A stretch of DNA of 64,000 bases. Origin: Advenella alkanexedens. Its GTDB lineage: Bacteria > Pseudomonadota > Gammaproteobacteria > Burkholderiales > Burkholderiaceae_B. A program made the position numbers and the translations under genes. Shown here piece after piece: positions 55,754 through 64,000 of the stretch (position 1 is the stretch's first letter; each line of letters begins with the position of its first letter). The notes beneath the pieces are model-generated. The model was not told the DNA's origin and searched no databases. It saw only the letters and a program-made list of their open reading frames with translations. The stretch covers positions 362,341-426,340 of the forward strand of contig NZ_JAHSPR010000002.1 in assembly GCF_019132845.1 (NCBI RefSeq). Reading direction: 5' to 3'.

Positions 55754-56752
55754 ATGATGAAACAGACATTGAAAAAAAGCATACTTGGATTTGGCAAGGC
55801 CATGCTTTGCACGGCAGCACTGGTACAGGCAGGCCCCGTGCTGGCCAGCAGTTATCCAGAGGAACCCATCCAATGGGTGGTGCCCTACGCACCGGGTGCC
55901 GCCTCTGATACCCTGGCACGCAGAATTGCCAAAGATTTGGGTGATGGACTGAAAAAATCCATTGTGGTTGAAAACCAGCCGGGGGCAGGTACGGTTAATG
56001 CCGCCAGAAAACTCAAACGTGCCAATCCAAACGGTTATACCGTCATGAATGCGGACATTTCAACCCTGGCACTTAACCCGATACTGATGAAAGACCCGGG
56101 CTACTCCGCTGATGATTTCACCATGGTCAGCATGCTTGCCCGCCTGCCACTGGTGCTGGTGGTTCGCCCCGACTTGCCGGTAGAAAGCGTTTCCGAGCTG
56201 ATTGAATATGCCAAGGCCAATCCTGACAAACTGAACTATGCTTCTGCCGGTTTGGGAAGCCCCCATCACATGGGCATGGAATTGCTGATGCAGAAAACCG
56301 GTTCATCCATGACTCATTTGCCCTTTAACGGTGCATCGCCTGGCTTGATGGAGTTGCTGGCAGGCAGGGTGGATCTTATGTTCGGCTCCGTGGGTTCGGT
56401 TGCAACCTATTTAAATAGTGGAAAGCTGAAAGCACTGGGTATTTCATCGGAAGAAAGCTTCCCGGGTTTAGAAGGCGTCAAGCCTTTGCATGAGCTGGAT
56501 CCACGGCTTGACGATTATGAAATGTATGCCTGGCAAGGCTTGGTTACACCGGCAGGCCTGTCGGACGAGATCCGTGACAAACTGAATGCCAGCCTGAAGA
56601 CGGTTCTGGAAAAACCGGAGCTGATCGAGGACTTTACCAAACTGGGTCTTGAGGCCAAATGGTCCACCGCTGAAGACTTCAAGGATTATGTACACGACCA
56701 AGGTCAAATCTGGAAAAAACTGATCGAGGAAAAAGGTCTGTCACGCAATTAA
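55754..56752 (+). CDS. Bug (TctC-type) solute-binding protein
   Basis: A periplasmic tripartite tricarboxylate-type receptor, 332 aa, with a signal peptide ending VLASSYP. The Bug signature is PIQWVVPYAPGAASDTLAR, then VVENQPGAGTVNAARK and THLPFNGASPGLMELLAG. It ends the hydroxylase operon and may capture its substrate; no TctA/TctB permease gene is nearby, as is usual for Bug proteins. Confidence 0.92.
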   Translation: MMKQTLKKSILGFGKAMLCTAALVQAGPVLASSYPEEPIQWVVPYAPGAASDTLARRIAKDLGDGLKKSIVVENQPGAGTVNAARKLKRANPNGYTVMNADISTLALNPILMKDPGYSADDFTMVSMLARLPLVLVVRPDLPVESVSELIEYAKANPDKLNYASAGLGSPHHMGMELLMQKTGSSMTHLPFNGASPGLMELLAGRVDLMFGSVGSVATYLNSGKLKALGISSEESFPGLEGVKPLHELDPRLDDYEMYAWQGLVTPAGLSDEIRDKLNASLKTVLEKPELIEDFTKLGLEAKWSTAEDFKDYVHDQGQIWKKLIEEKGLSRN

Positions 56753-56820
56753 ACCACTTATGTGGTGACAGGTTTTGTGTTTGTCCCAGCCTTGGTGCTG
56801 GGATTTTTCGGAGTATTTGA

Positions 56821-57798
56821 ATGAGAATCGGAAAATTTTTTCTGTCCGTCATGGCGTGTGTGAGTTTTGCCGGTGTGATGGCGACGAGTGCCAGTGGCAG
56901 TCTGTCTTATCCGAACAGGACGGTGAATGTGATTGTTGGTTTTGGAGCGGGTGGCGCTTCGGACATTCTTGCCCGGGTGCTGGCATCCGAGTTGCAGCAG
57001 GACTGGGGCCAATCTGTCGTGGTGGATAACAAGGCAGGTGCTTCAGGCATTATTGGGACCAGCTTTGTGGCCAAGTCCAAACCCGATGGTTATACCCTGC
57101 AATTGCTGGCAGGCAACCATACCATTAATCCTGCACTACGCAACAATCTACCGTTTGATTCCGTGAAGGATGTCACGCCCATTATGCTTGTGGCGTCTGC
57201 GCCCAATATGTTGATTGTTAGGGCCGATTCGGGTTTCAAATCGTTGGAGGATTATATTGCCGCAGCGAAATCACGCCCTGAAGCGGTTAGTTATGCCACT
57301 TCAGGTATAGGCACCACGGTGCATCTGGCCGGTGAAAAATTTGCCAATATGGCCGACATCAAGCTTAACCATATTCCCTATAAAGGTTCTGCCCAGTCGG
57401 TTAATGCCGTGTTGTCCGGTGAAGTGGATTCTGCCTGGGTAGCCTTGAATTCGAGCCTTTCATTCGTAAAGTCGGGGGATGTACGTGTATTGGGGATTGC
57501 CAGTAAAGAACGTTCGGATTTTCTACCTGATGTGCCTGTTTTGAAAGAGCAGGGCATTGATATGGAAAGCAATAACTGGCTGGCGGTATCTGGCCCGGGC
57601 AACATGGCCGATGACATCGTGATGAAAATCCAATCCGACCTGAAGCGGGTGCTTGAAAAACCAGCGTTTTTGCAGCGTCTTGCCGAACTGGGCCTGGCGC
57701 CGATTGGGATGGAACATGGAGAATTTGCCAGCCTGATTCAGGACGAAATTAATGATTACCGTCAAACGGTTGAAAGCGCAGGCATTAAACCGGAGTAA
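56821..57798 (+). CDS. Bug (TctC-type) solute-binding protein
   Basis: A second receptor of 325 aa, paralogue of the previous one. Signal peptide, then NRTVNVIVGFGAGGASDILAR, VVVDNKAGASGIIGT and LNHIPYKGSAQSVNAVLSG. GGAG lies before the ATG at 56821. The two Bug proteins differ enough to suggest separate ligands. No terminator of strength follows; the next 282 bp are AT-rich. Confidence 0.92.
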   Translation: MRIGKFFLSVMACVSFAGVMATSASGSLSYPNRTVNVIVGFGAGGASDILARVLASELQQDWGQSVVVDNKAGASGIIGTSFVAKSKPDGYTLQLLAGNHTINPALRNNLPFDSVKDVTPIMLVASAPNMLIVRADSGFKSLEDYIAAAKSRPEAVSYATSGIGTTVHLAGEKFANMADIKLNHIPYKGSAQSVNAVLSGEVDSAWVALNSSLSFVKSGDVRVLGIASKERSDFLPDVPVLKEQGIDMESNNWLAVSGPGNMADDIVMKIQSDLKRVLEKPAFLQRLAELGLAPIGMEHGEFASLIQDEINDYRQTVESAGIKPE

Positions 57799-58080
57799 CA
57801 GAAAACACTAAAGTTTTAGCAACATTTCCAGATTCCAAACAATAAATACCAATATTATTTGATATAACACAAACAAAGCTGAGTTATACTATTGACGTAC
57901 ATTAAATTTTTGAGGTTTTGAAAATGTGGCAAAAACATTAGTAAAACGGGTTTAGTGTGCGTTTTTTTATTGGGATCAATGCAATAACTGATAAGTTGTG
58001 AGTAGCAAATACCCAAATATATCAGTTTGTTGAAAGCGGAAATGTCATATAGAAAACAATAGGTAACGGGGGGATTTATC

Positions 58081-58314
58081 ATGGCCTATGTGCGTACTTT
58101 GCCTGAAGTCAACAAAACGGGATTCACTTTCAAAGAATATTTGGAGATGGTGAAGTCAAAGCTGGAGTCCCTTATCAATAAGGTGCATTCTGTACATTTG
58201 CCTGAACTCATGCTCTTGGTTCGTGAAGTCTTGGGTATTAATCATATTAATCACTTTGGCAGATTGCAGAAAATAGAAAAAGAAATTACTACCCGTCCCT
58301 GGCGTTATCGTTAA
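58081..58314 (+). CDS. small protein of unknown function
   Basis: I do not recognise this 77-aa protein. It is basic and helical (FKEYLEMVKSKLESLINKV, then LPELMLLVREVLGINHINHFG), with no signal or membrane segment. A strong GGGGGGA precedes the ATG, which supports translation. It stands alone in an AT-rich zone before the accessory region. Confidence 0.5.
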   Translation: MAYVRTLPEVNKTGFTFKEYLEMVKSKLESLINKVHSVHLPELMLLVREVLGINHINHFGRLQKIEKEITTRPWRYR

Positions 58315-58386
58315 TAACGGTTCGTGCTGAGTGCCGAGGACGAACCAGCATGCTTTGCGGTGCGACTATATATTGCGCAACGTTCG

Positions 58387-58770
58387 CTATTCTTTAACTT
58401 GCTCAGAAATTTCAATTAGATTAAGGTCTGGATCGCGCAAGTAAATTGACATGATGGGGTAGTTGGCTCCGGTTCGCCTGACCGGACCTTCTTCTATTTC
58501 CCAGTCACAGCCCTGGATATGGGTAATGACCTCTGCCAGGGGGATACTCGACATAAAGCACAAGTCCAGTGCGCCCGGGACAGGAAGATGCGCTTTAGGC
58601 TCAAATTCCTGGCCCTTTATGTGAAGATTGATCTTTTGTTCCCCAAACTTGAACGCTATTCGTCCCTGACCAAAGGTTTCAAGTTTCATGCCCAGTACTC
58701 TGGTATAAAAATCAATACATTTTTCTTTCTGGCTTGTGGTTAAGACCAAATGATCTAGATGGTGCATCAT
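58387..58770 (-). CDS. VOC-family (glyoxalase/dioxygenase-fold) protein
   Basis: A 127-aa vicinal-oxygen-chelate protein. It begins MMHHLDHLVLTT with the first metal-type His, has FYTRVLGMKL, LDLCFMSSIPL and ends with YLRDPDLNLIEISE, where the final Glu is the usual metal ligand. GGAG precedes the ATG at 58770; the frame opens earlier. Such stand-alone VOC proteins can be lyases or resistance proteins; no choice can be made. Confidence 0.83.
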   Translation of the reverse strand: MMHHLDHLVLTTSQKEKCIDFYTRVLGMKLETFGQGRIAFKFGEQKINLHIKGQEFEPKAHLPVPGALDLCFMSSIPLAEVITHIQGCDWEIEEGPVRRTGANYPIMSIYLRDPDLNLIEISEQVKE

Positions 58771-58815
58771 ATGTGCTCCGTTGTAAGGACGAGTAAGGGG
58801 TAGCCAAAGCATATT

Positions 58816-59067
58816 CTAACGTGAAAGAGGCAGAGGAGAAACGGGCTGCAGTCCAAAAAAAGCAGGTGAGAAGAAGTCAGCAGTGTTTTGGACATAATTT
58901 TGCCGAACTCCTTGGTCATTTTCGTACATGACGCTCAGATTGAACTGGGTGACCGCATCACCTTGTTCAGCCTTCTGAATAATGGCTTGATCTGTTTGCA
59001 CGGCAAGGTTATTTCCCAGTGTGGCACCTAAACTGAGCATTAGAACCATAATGAATTTGCGTATCAT
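58816..59067 (-). pseudogene. truncated Sel1-repeat protein
   Basis: The frame starts like the intact Sel1 protein at 60714: a signal peptide (MIRKFIMVLMLSLGATLGNN), then IQKAEQGDAVTQFNLSVMYEN. After one repeat the sequence loses all similarity (FFSPAFFGLQPVSPLPLSR) and stops at 83 residues. It is a remnant of a paralogue rather than a complete gene. Confidence 0.65.
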
Positions 59068-59202
59068 ATTAAATGACTTTTATTTTTTGAATAATGACGC
59101 TTGAATTCTAACTATTATTTTAGGTTTCCCGATATTTAGATCAATGACAGAACAAGCCAAAACCAGAGATTTCTGCCATTATTATCTTTGATGAAGGAAA
59201 TC

Positions 59203-59466
59203 ATGGAACGATCTAAATTTACACAAACTTAGATTGTGGCTATTTTGAAATTGGCTGAGCAAGGCATGAAAGTGACCGATATTTGTCGCGAGCATGGCAT
59301 CAGCAACGCGACTTATTACCAGTGGAAAAGCAAGTACGGTGGTTTGGAGGCGTCGGATTTGAAACGATTGCGGGACATCGAGGTGGAAAATGCCCGTCTA
59401 AAGAAAATGTACGCAGAATTGGCTTTGGAGAACGCAGCGATCAAAGATTTGCTGGGAAAGCTCTGA
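59203..59466 (+). pseudogene. IS3 orfA with premature stop
   Basis: The DNA-binding half of the transposase: MERSKFTQT, then IVAILKLAEQGMKVTDICRE, HGISNATYYQWKSKYGG and a leucine-rich tail. Codon 10 (59230-59232) is TAG where relatives have Gln (TxxQIVAIL). A GTG at 59236 directly after it could restart translation. Without that, or suppression, orfA is dead. Confidence 0.75.
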
Positions 59467-60329
59467 CGCCGGAGCGACGACGTGAAGCGGCCTTGCACTT
59501 GGTTCAGCAAGGTTCGCTTTCCATTGCCCGGGCATGTCGTCTGACACGCCTGTCTCGTCGCAGTTGGTACCGGCCTGACCCCAGTCAGCATCGTCTTGAA
59601 CGTGATCAACCTATCATTGATGCGCTTAACGCAATCGTGCAAGATCCAACGCGATCCCGTTGGGGCTTCTGGAAATGTTTTTATCGATTGAGACTGGATG
59701 GAAAACTTTGGAATTTCAAGCGAGTGTGGCGTATTTACTGTGCGCTGAATTTGAACCAAAAACGTCGTACCAAAAACCGGTTACCCGAGCGTGCGCCAGC
59801 GCCTTTGGCTGTGCCTGCAGAATCGAATTACAGTTGGTCTTTTGATTTTATGAGCGATGCACTTTACAACGGTACACGCTTTCGTGTGCTCAATATCATT
59901 GACGAAGGCGTTAGGGAAGCCTTGGATATCGTGATTGATACCTCACTGCCTGCCACCAGAGTGGTGAGAACACTGGAGCAACTGAAAGCAGAAAGAGGCC
60001 TGCCCAAAATGATTCGCGTGGATAACGGTAGTGAAATGACATCGCTTGCCTTTACGCAGTGGTGTGAAGCACACGGCATCAAGATTTGTTATATTGAGCC
60101 AGGCAAGCCGAACCAAAATGCTTATATTGAGCGATTTAATCGCAGTTACCGCACCGAAGTCCTGGACCCGCATTTGTTCTCATCGCTAGATCAGGTACGA
60201 GACCTCAGTTGGGCCTGGATGTTAAGTTACAACGAGGAACGACCCCATGAGTCGTTGGGTAACTTACCACCCAGTGAATTTAAACGACAGTTAGCAGCAG
60301 AAGTCTCTAGTTATGAACTGTGCGCTTGA
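59457..60329 (+). CDS. IS3 orfB transposase (DDE integrase core)
   Basis: The rve-type catalytic half. DDE residues are visible in WSFDFMSDAL, IRVDNGSEM and NAYIERFNRSYR. The frame enters from orfA by a -1 shift near the AAAG at 59457-59460; that position is the start given here. The C-terminus ERPHESLGNLPPSEF is complete. It is intact but depends on orfA for normal activity. Confidence 0.85.
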   Translation, partial: KALTPERRREAALHLVQQGSLSIARACRLTRLSRRSWYRPDPSQHRLERDQPIIDALNAIVQDPTRSRWGFWKCFYRLRLDGKLWNFKRVWRIYCALNLNQKRRTKNRLPERAPAPLAVPAESNYSWSFDFMSDALYNGTRFRVLNIIDEGVREALDIVIDTSLPATRVVRTLEQLKAERGLPKMIRVDNGSEMTSLAFTQWCEAHGIKICYIEPGKPNQNAYIERFNRSYRTEVLDPHLFSSLDQVRDLSWAWMLSYNEERPHESLGNLPPSEFKRQLAAEVSSYELCA

Positions 60330-60412
60330 CGGTAAGCTTACGATATTATTAAAAAAATAACGAAAAATTTTAACTTGAAGAAAAGTATAGAATTGCATGT
60401 GATCTTTGTTAA

Positions 60413-60573
60413 TAGCTTTGCTGCGCAAACAGATCAAGATATTCAAGTACTTATCAAAGAAGCGGAACAAGGTGTTAATGGCCAATTAAACTGACCCAGT
60501 TTAATCTGGGCCTCATGTACGCCGATAGCCAAGGTGGCCCTCAAAATGATGCCCAAGCCCGGCAGTGGTATAG
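60413..60573 (+). pseudogene. Sel1-repeat remnant, plus strand
   Basis: SFAAQTDQDIQVLIKEAEQG is followed by a frame disruption and then QFNLGLMYADSQGGPQNDAQ. This is nearly the first repeat of the intact gene at 60714-61640, which runs the other way. The two form an inverted repeat of about 150 bp. It has no start codon and a frameshift. Confidence 0.75.
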
Positions 60574-60647
60574 AGGAACTATTTATTTTTGCTGGTGCTG
60601 GTCTGGTGTATGGGGGGGCAGTATTGCCCTGGAAGAGGGTGTGAGTC

Positions 60648-60694
60648 TGTAAATAATTCTGTGTAACCTAGATGATTACATGGAATTATTTACA
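60648..60694. repeat. short inverted repeat, possible IS relic
   Basis: TGTAAATAATTC (60648-60659) and GAATTATTTACA (60683-60694) are perfect complements with a 23-bp spacer. Their form recalls the ends of some IS256-type elements, but there is no transposase between them. It may also act as a terminator-like fold. Confidence 0.4.
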
Positions 60695-60713
60695 CCTTTT
60701 GATTATAAGGTAA

Positions 60714-61640
60714 CTAATACCCCTGTTTGTGCAATTCGCGATAGTTATTACAAGCACTTTGAAGGCCATTATCACATGCTTTTCCAAACCATTCTTTTGC
60801 TATGGCATTATCATGCCGCACAGCATGTCCATCTAAATACATAAGCCCTAGACTAAACTGAGCTAAAGCATCATTTTGTTCGGCAGCTTTCTTAAATAAC
60901 TCTCGTGCTTTTATATAATTTTTTTCAATACCTATTCCTTTATAATACATATAACCTAAATTAAATTGAGCTGGAGCAAGATTTTTATCAGCAGCTTTTT
61001 CATACCATTCAAAGGCCGTAGAATAATTTTTTTCTACTCCAAAACCTTTTTCATATATTAGTCCTAAATTTCTCTGTGCCCAAGCATCATTTTGTTGTGC
61101 TGCTTTTTCATACCACTGTTTCGCAATGATATGGTTTTGCGGCACGCCTTTACCTTCTGAATACATGCGCCCTAAATCTCGTTGAGCTTTAGCATGTCCT
61201 TGTAAAGCAGCTTTTTTATACCATTCAAATGCTTTAGCATCATTCTGTTTAACACCAAGCCCCCAAAAATATATTTCCCCCAAGCTTACTTGAGACTCTA
61301 TCAAACCTTGCTCAGCAGATTTTTCAAACCATTTCCTTGATTTTATGTAATCTTTTTTTATGTCTCCTCGGCCTACGTAATACAACATCCCCAAAAGCTG
61401 TTGTGCTTCTGCGTACCCATTTTCCGCTGCTTTTTCAAACCACTGTTGAGCTTGGGCATCATTTTGAGGGCCACCTTGGCTATCGGCGTACATGAGGCCC
61501 AGTTTAAACTGGGCCTCTGCATCGCCTTGTTCAGCCTTCTGAATAAGTGCTTGAATATCTTGATCTGTTTGTGCTGCAAAGCTATTTCCTAGTGCAGAAC
61601 ATAAACCCAGTGTTAAAACAACAATAAATTGGCGTAACAT
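60714..61640 (-). CDS. exported Sel1-like repeat protein
   Basis: A 308-aa protein with a signal peptide (MLRQFIVVLTLGLCSALGNS, cleavage near FAAQ) and seven Sel1 repeats of 36 residues, each of the type LGLMYxxGxGVxxNxxxAxxWYEKAA. Such solenoids bind other proteins, and exported ones act in envelope or host interaction. The gene is AT-rich relative to the housekeeping part, and three partial copies lie around it. Most likely acquired or amplified. Confidence 0.88.
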   Translation of the reverse strand: MLRQFIVVLTLGLCSALGNSFAAQTDQDIQALIQKAEQGDAEAQFKLGLMYADSQGGPQNDAQAQQWFEKAAENGYAEAQQLLGMLYYVGRGDIKKDYIKSRKWFEKSAEQGLIESQVSLGEIYFWGLGVKQNDAKAFEWYKKAALQGHAKAQRDLGRMYSEGKGVPQNHIIAKQWYEKAAQQNDAWAQRNLGLIYEKGFGVEKNYSTAFEWYEKAADKNLAPAQFNLGYMYYKGIGIEKNYIKARELFKKAAEQNDALAQFSLGLMYLDGHAVRHDNAIAKEWFGKACDNGLQSACNNYRELHKQGY

Positions 61641-61713
61641 ACGGCATCACTCTCATTTTTATTAAGCAAACTTCGTGCTTCGATATTTAATAAATTATTT
61701 GATTTAAGTTTTG

Positions 61714-61767
61714 ATAAGCATTACAGCCATCTTGTATTGCATTATCACATAACTTACGAAATCATTC
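61714..61767 (-). pseudogene. Sel1 C-terminal remnant
   Basis: On the minus strand the frame reads E, stop, FRKLCDNAIQDGCNAY. The intact protein has EWFGKACDNGLQSACNNY at the same place, so the Trp codon has become TGA. Similarity fades upstream. It shows that another Sel1 gene once stood here. Confidence 0.55.
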
Positions 61768-62135
61768 TTATGCATTATGCCTAAATAATACTGAGCCTAA
61801 GCGAATTATTGATAATGGAATATAAGTCATGTCATTAGACACAACTTGATGAGTGCGCTGTACCAGGCTAGCTTTGAGTAGGTTTACAGAGGAATGGGAA
61901 CAACCCATGAGAGACTGGAAACAGGCTATGATTCACTTTGCCATTCTCTTATGAGGGTCGTTTTATTAGGTCTAACGTGTAATCTTAAAGCACCTTGACA
62001 CTCCATTCATTTTCTCTGGCAAAGGGTATGTCTATTATTGCAAATTAGGTAATGCTCCGGCCAGTGCCGTCTAGAATTCTGTTTTAAATTCTAGCAATAT
62101 AGATGTCCATTTATTCAACTAGGTTTTGATGCGTT

Positions 62136-62507
62136 ATGGATGTTTCTCTTTATTCGGTGCCGGTGGCCGAGCGACCCCGGCGTCGCTATTCAAACGAATA
62201 CAAACGCCAGGTCGTAGAGGCTTCTTTTCAGGCCAACACTTCGGTTGCTGCCGTTGCTCAAGCACATCAGATTAATGCCAATTTACTGCATACCTGGCGC
62301 TGGCAATATCGGAAGGGGCAATTCGGCGCGGTTGATCAGGCAGTATCTTTGGTTCCTGTGTGCTTAACCAACCCGGAACCCCCTGTCACCACAACGACAG
62401 ACACTGGCTACTTTGAACTGCATATCAATGCCGTTCGCTTGCAAATTCATGGCACACCGGATATGCAATTATTACCTGAACTGCTGAAGATGATAAAAGC
62501 ATGTTAG
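62136..62507 (+). CDS. tnpA: IS66 TnpA (orf1)
   Basis: A 123-aa helix-turn-helix accessory protein of IS66 elements: [20 protein letters not shown], then [18 protein letters not shown]. It overlaps tnpB by 7 bp, as in complete elements. Confidence 0.88.
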   Translation: MDVSLYSVPVAERPRRRYSNEYKRQVVEASFQANTSVAAVAQAHQINANLLHTWRWQYRKGQFGAVDQAVSLVPVCLTNPEPPVTTTTDTGYFELHINAVRLQIHGTPDMQLLPELLKMIKAC

Positions 62508-62845
62508 GTTTACCTGCAGGAACCCGCGTCTGGCTGGCGGCAGGTGTGACCGATATGCGCCGGGGCTTTGATGGTTTGGCCGCCATTGCCCAGGACGTCT
62601 TGCAACAGGATCCCTTCAGTGGTCATGTGTTTGTATTTCGTGGACGCAAAGGCGACCGCATCAAGGTGCTGTGGTGGAGTGGTGACGGCATGTGCCTGTT
62701 GGCCAAACGCCTGGAACAAGGCCATTTTGTCTGGCCCCAGGCCGAGTCCGGATCGGTGCATTTAACGCCCGCACAACTGTCGATGTTGCTGGAAGGGATT
62801 GATTGGCGACGGCCCGCCAGAACACATAAACCGAGTCGCGTATAG
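62501..62845 (+). CDS. tnpB: IS66 TnpB (orf2)
   Basis: A 114-aa accessory protein with the family hallmarks [37 protein letters not shown] and [14 protein letters not shown]. It is full length and intact. Confidence 0.9.
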   Translation: MLGLPAGTRVWLAAGVTDMRRGFDGLAAIAQDVLQQDPFSGHVFVFRGRKGDRIKVLWWSGDGMCLLAKRLEQGHFVWPQAESGSVHLTPAQLSMLLEGIDWRRPARTHKPSRV

Positions 62846-62936
62846 ACGCCCTAAAAAACGACAGAATGGCGTATTGACTGGCGTTCCGGCTTTTTATTTA
62901 ATGCTGTCAGGGTGGTTGTTTGGTAAAATAACGGCT

Positions 62937-63821
62937 ATGCCTACACCGCCACCGCTTCCCGATTCCATTGAAGATTTAAAACATTTGGTGCTTGCCATGC
63001 AAGCCGACATGGAAGCGGTTCGGCTGGAGCGTGACACCCCGATTGCGGTGCTGGCACCGGGGAGCGGTAAAACCCGGCAAGCCCGCTTATGGGTGTATGC
63101 CCGCGATGATCGTCCCAGTGGCGGCACCCAGCCACCGGCGGTCTGGTTCCGCTACTCACCCGATCGCAAGGGCATCCATCCGCAAACCCACCTTAAAAAC
63201 TTCGAAGGTATTTTACAGGCCGATGCCTATGCTGGTTACAACGAGGTATACCGAACCGGCAAGGTTATTCAAGCGGGTTGTTGGGCCCATGCCCGACGCA
63301 AGTTCCATGATATTCATGTCCATCGGCCCTCTGATATTACCCATCATGTGCTCACTCAAATTGGCCGTTTATATGAGATTGAGGCCGGCATCCGGGGCAG
63401 TCCACCACAAACTCGTCAGGCCGAGCGCCAGGACAAGTCATTGCCAATTGTGCTTGCCTTGCATGAGTGGTTCATGCAGCAGTTACCGACCCTGTCACGC
63501 AAATCCGTAACGACCGATGCCATCCAGTATGCCCTTAACCAGTGGCAGGCCTTGACACGCTATCTGGATGATGGGGAAATAGAGATCGACAATAATGCAG
63601 CAGAACGGGCATTACGTGGTGTGGCAATTGGTCGCAAAAATTATTTATTCCTGGGTTCGGATGCGGGCGGAGAACGGGCGGCCACGCTCTACAGTTTACT
63701 GGAAACCGCCAAACTCAACGGTATCAATCCAGAAGCCTACCTGCGCCATGTGCTGTCGGTGATTGCCGACTATCCGGTTAACCGGATGGACGAATTATTG
63801 CCATGGCGAGTACAGCTGTAA
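62937..63821 (+). pseudogene. tnpC: IS66 TnpC transposase with large in-frame deletion
   Basis: The frame from ATG 62937 is 294 aa against about 510 in intact IS66 transposases. It begins normally (PDSIEDLKHLVLAMQADME), then jumps at codon 33 (63033) to DTPIAVLAPGSGKTR, skipping the leucine-zipper, zinc-finger and N-terminal catalytic part. The rest is good: QADAYAGY, CWAHARRKF and DNNAAERALRGVAIGRKN with the final catalytic Glu. Not expected to transpose by itself. Confidence 0.82.
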
Positions 63822-63873
63822 AAACCGCTACTTAATCCAGCACCTGTCAAGACGGTATTGGGCGAATGCTTAC

Positions 63874-64000
63874 GAACAATGGTAGAACTGGCTCATATTT
63901 ATCCCCTCTATGATTGTTTATCTTTTTCACCATAAAAAGTATCAGGGGCTACTCAGGGCTACATAAAGATATTTATCTACTTTTACTGATTGATAAGTAG
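63874..64000. other. non-coding tail of window
   Basis: No gene, repeat or motif was seen in these 127 bp beyond the IS66 end. Confidence 0.5.

Larger units (their letters stand above)
59203..60329 (+). mobile_element. IS3-family insertion sequence
   Basis: Two overlapping transposase frames (orfA and orfB) with the IS3-family layout. The limits given are those of the coding parts. I could not find matching terminal inverted repeats or a target duplication on either side, so the ends may be eroded. Flanking Sel1 remnants lie on both sides. Confidence 0.85.
62049..63873 (+). mobile_element. IS66-family element, internally deleted
   Basis: The element has imperfect terminal inverted repeats of 24 bp (62049-62072 and 63850-63873, both starting GTAA and ending CCGTCT when read inward; 17 of 24 match). 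It contains tnpA, tnpB and a shortened tnpC. The 8-bp flanks differ (CAAATTAG and GAACAATG), so no target duplication is left. Confidence 0.85.

Noticed and set aside
24167..57855. Shared 14-mer ATAAATACCAATAT at 24167 and 57842
   Set aside because: Several chance 14-mer matches are expected in 64 kb, more in AT-rich gaps; no symmetric or longer context is shared.

Overview
The window looks like chromosome of a betaproteobacterium of the order Burkholderiales, most likely Alcaligenaceae-like. The basis is the glyA-nrdR-ribD-ribE gene order, tandem Bug (TctC-type) solute-binding proteins, TRAP carriers, several catabolic clusters and moderate GC. I cannot name genus or species from the sequence alone.

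Layout. 1-10.2 kb is housekeeping: nadB (cut by the window edge) and nadA on the minus strand, a divergent NrtR/NadQ-like NAD regulator, anmK, tyrS, a PEBP-family protein, glyA, nrdR, ribD and ribE. A tRNA-Ser(GGA) follows. 10.5-23.5 kb is mixed: an AI-2E-type permease between two identical terminator hairpins, a three-gene envelope operon of unknown function, beta-carbonic anhydrase, nhaA, a DMT exporter, a thioesterase-like protein, a cupin and a complete DctPQM TRAP carrier closed by a strong terminator. Cytochrome b561 converges on that terminator.

24.3-37.7 kb is a catabolic island. It has two amidohydrolases, a second TRAP carrier, an NTF2/SnoaL-fold protein, a Rieske oxygenase alpha subunit, a NIPSNAP protein, an SDR lacking the usual Tyr/Lys pair, a MarR regulator and a semialdehyde dehydrogenase. 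Opposite them lies a DUF35 plus thiolase-like pair. No ferredoxin or reductase for the Rieske enzyme is present in the window.

37.9-47.9 kb has a two-gene HNH-nuclease unit, palindromic REP-like repeats around an alcohol dehydrogenase, a GNAT protein, MarC, a second medium-chain dehydrogenase, and a CusRS/CopRS-type metal two-component system divergent from a cupredoxin and a cytochrome c. A cold-shock protein and a decayed second copy of the HNH gene follow.

47.9-57.8 kb is a second catabolic operon under a divergent IclR regulator: flavoprotein hydroxylase, DUF2783 protein, acyl/aryl-CoA ligase, DUF35 plus thiolase-like pair, Old-Yellow-Enzyme-type reductase, NIPSNAP protein and two Bug proteins. 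The arrangement suggests hydroxylation, CoA activation, reduction and C-C cleavage of an aromatic or alicyclic acid. The substrate is not deducible.

58-64 kb is a decaying accessory zone. It holds one intact Sel1-repeat protein and three Sel1 remnants, an IS3-family element whose orfA has a nonsense codon, a short inverted repeat that may be an IS relic, and an IS66-family element with recognisable ends but a large in-frame deletion in its transposase.
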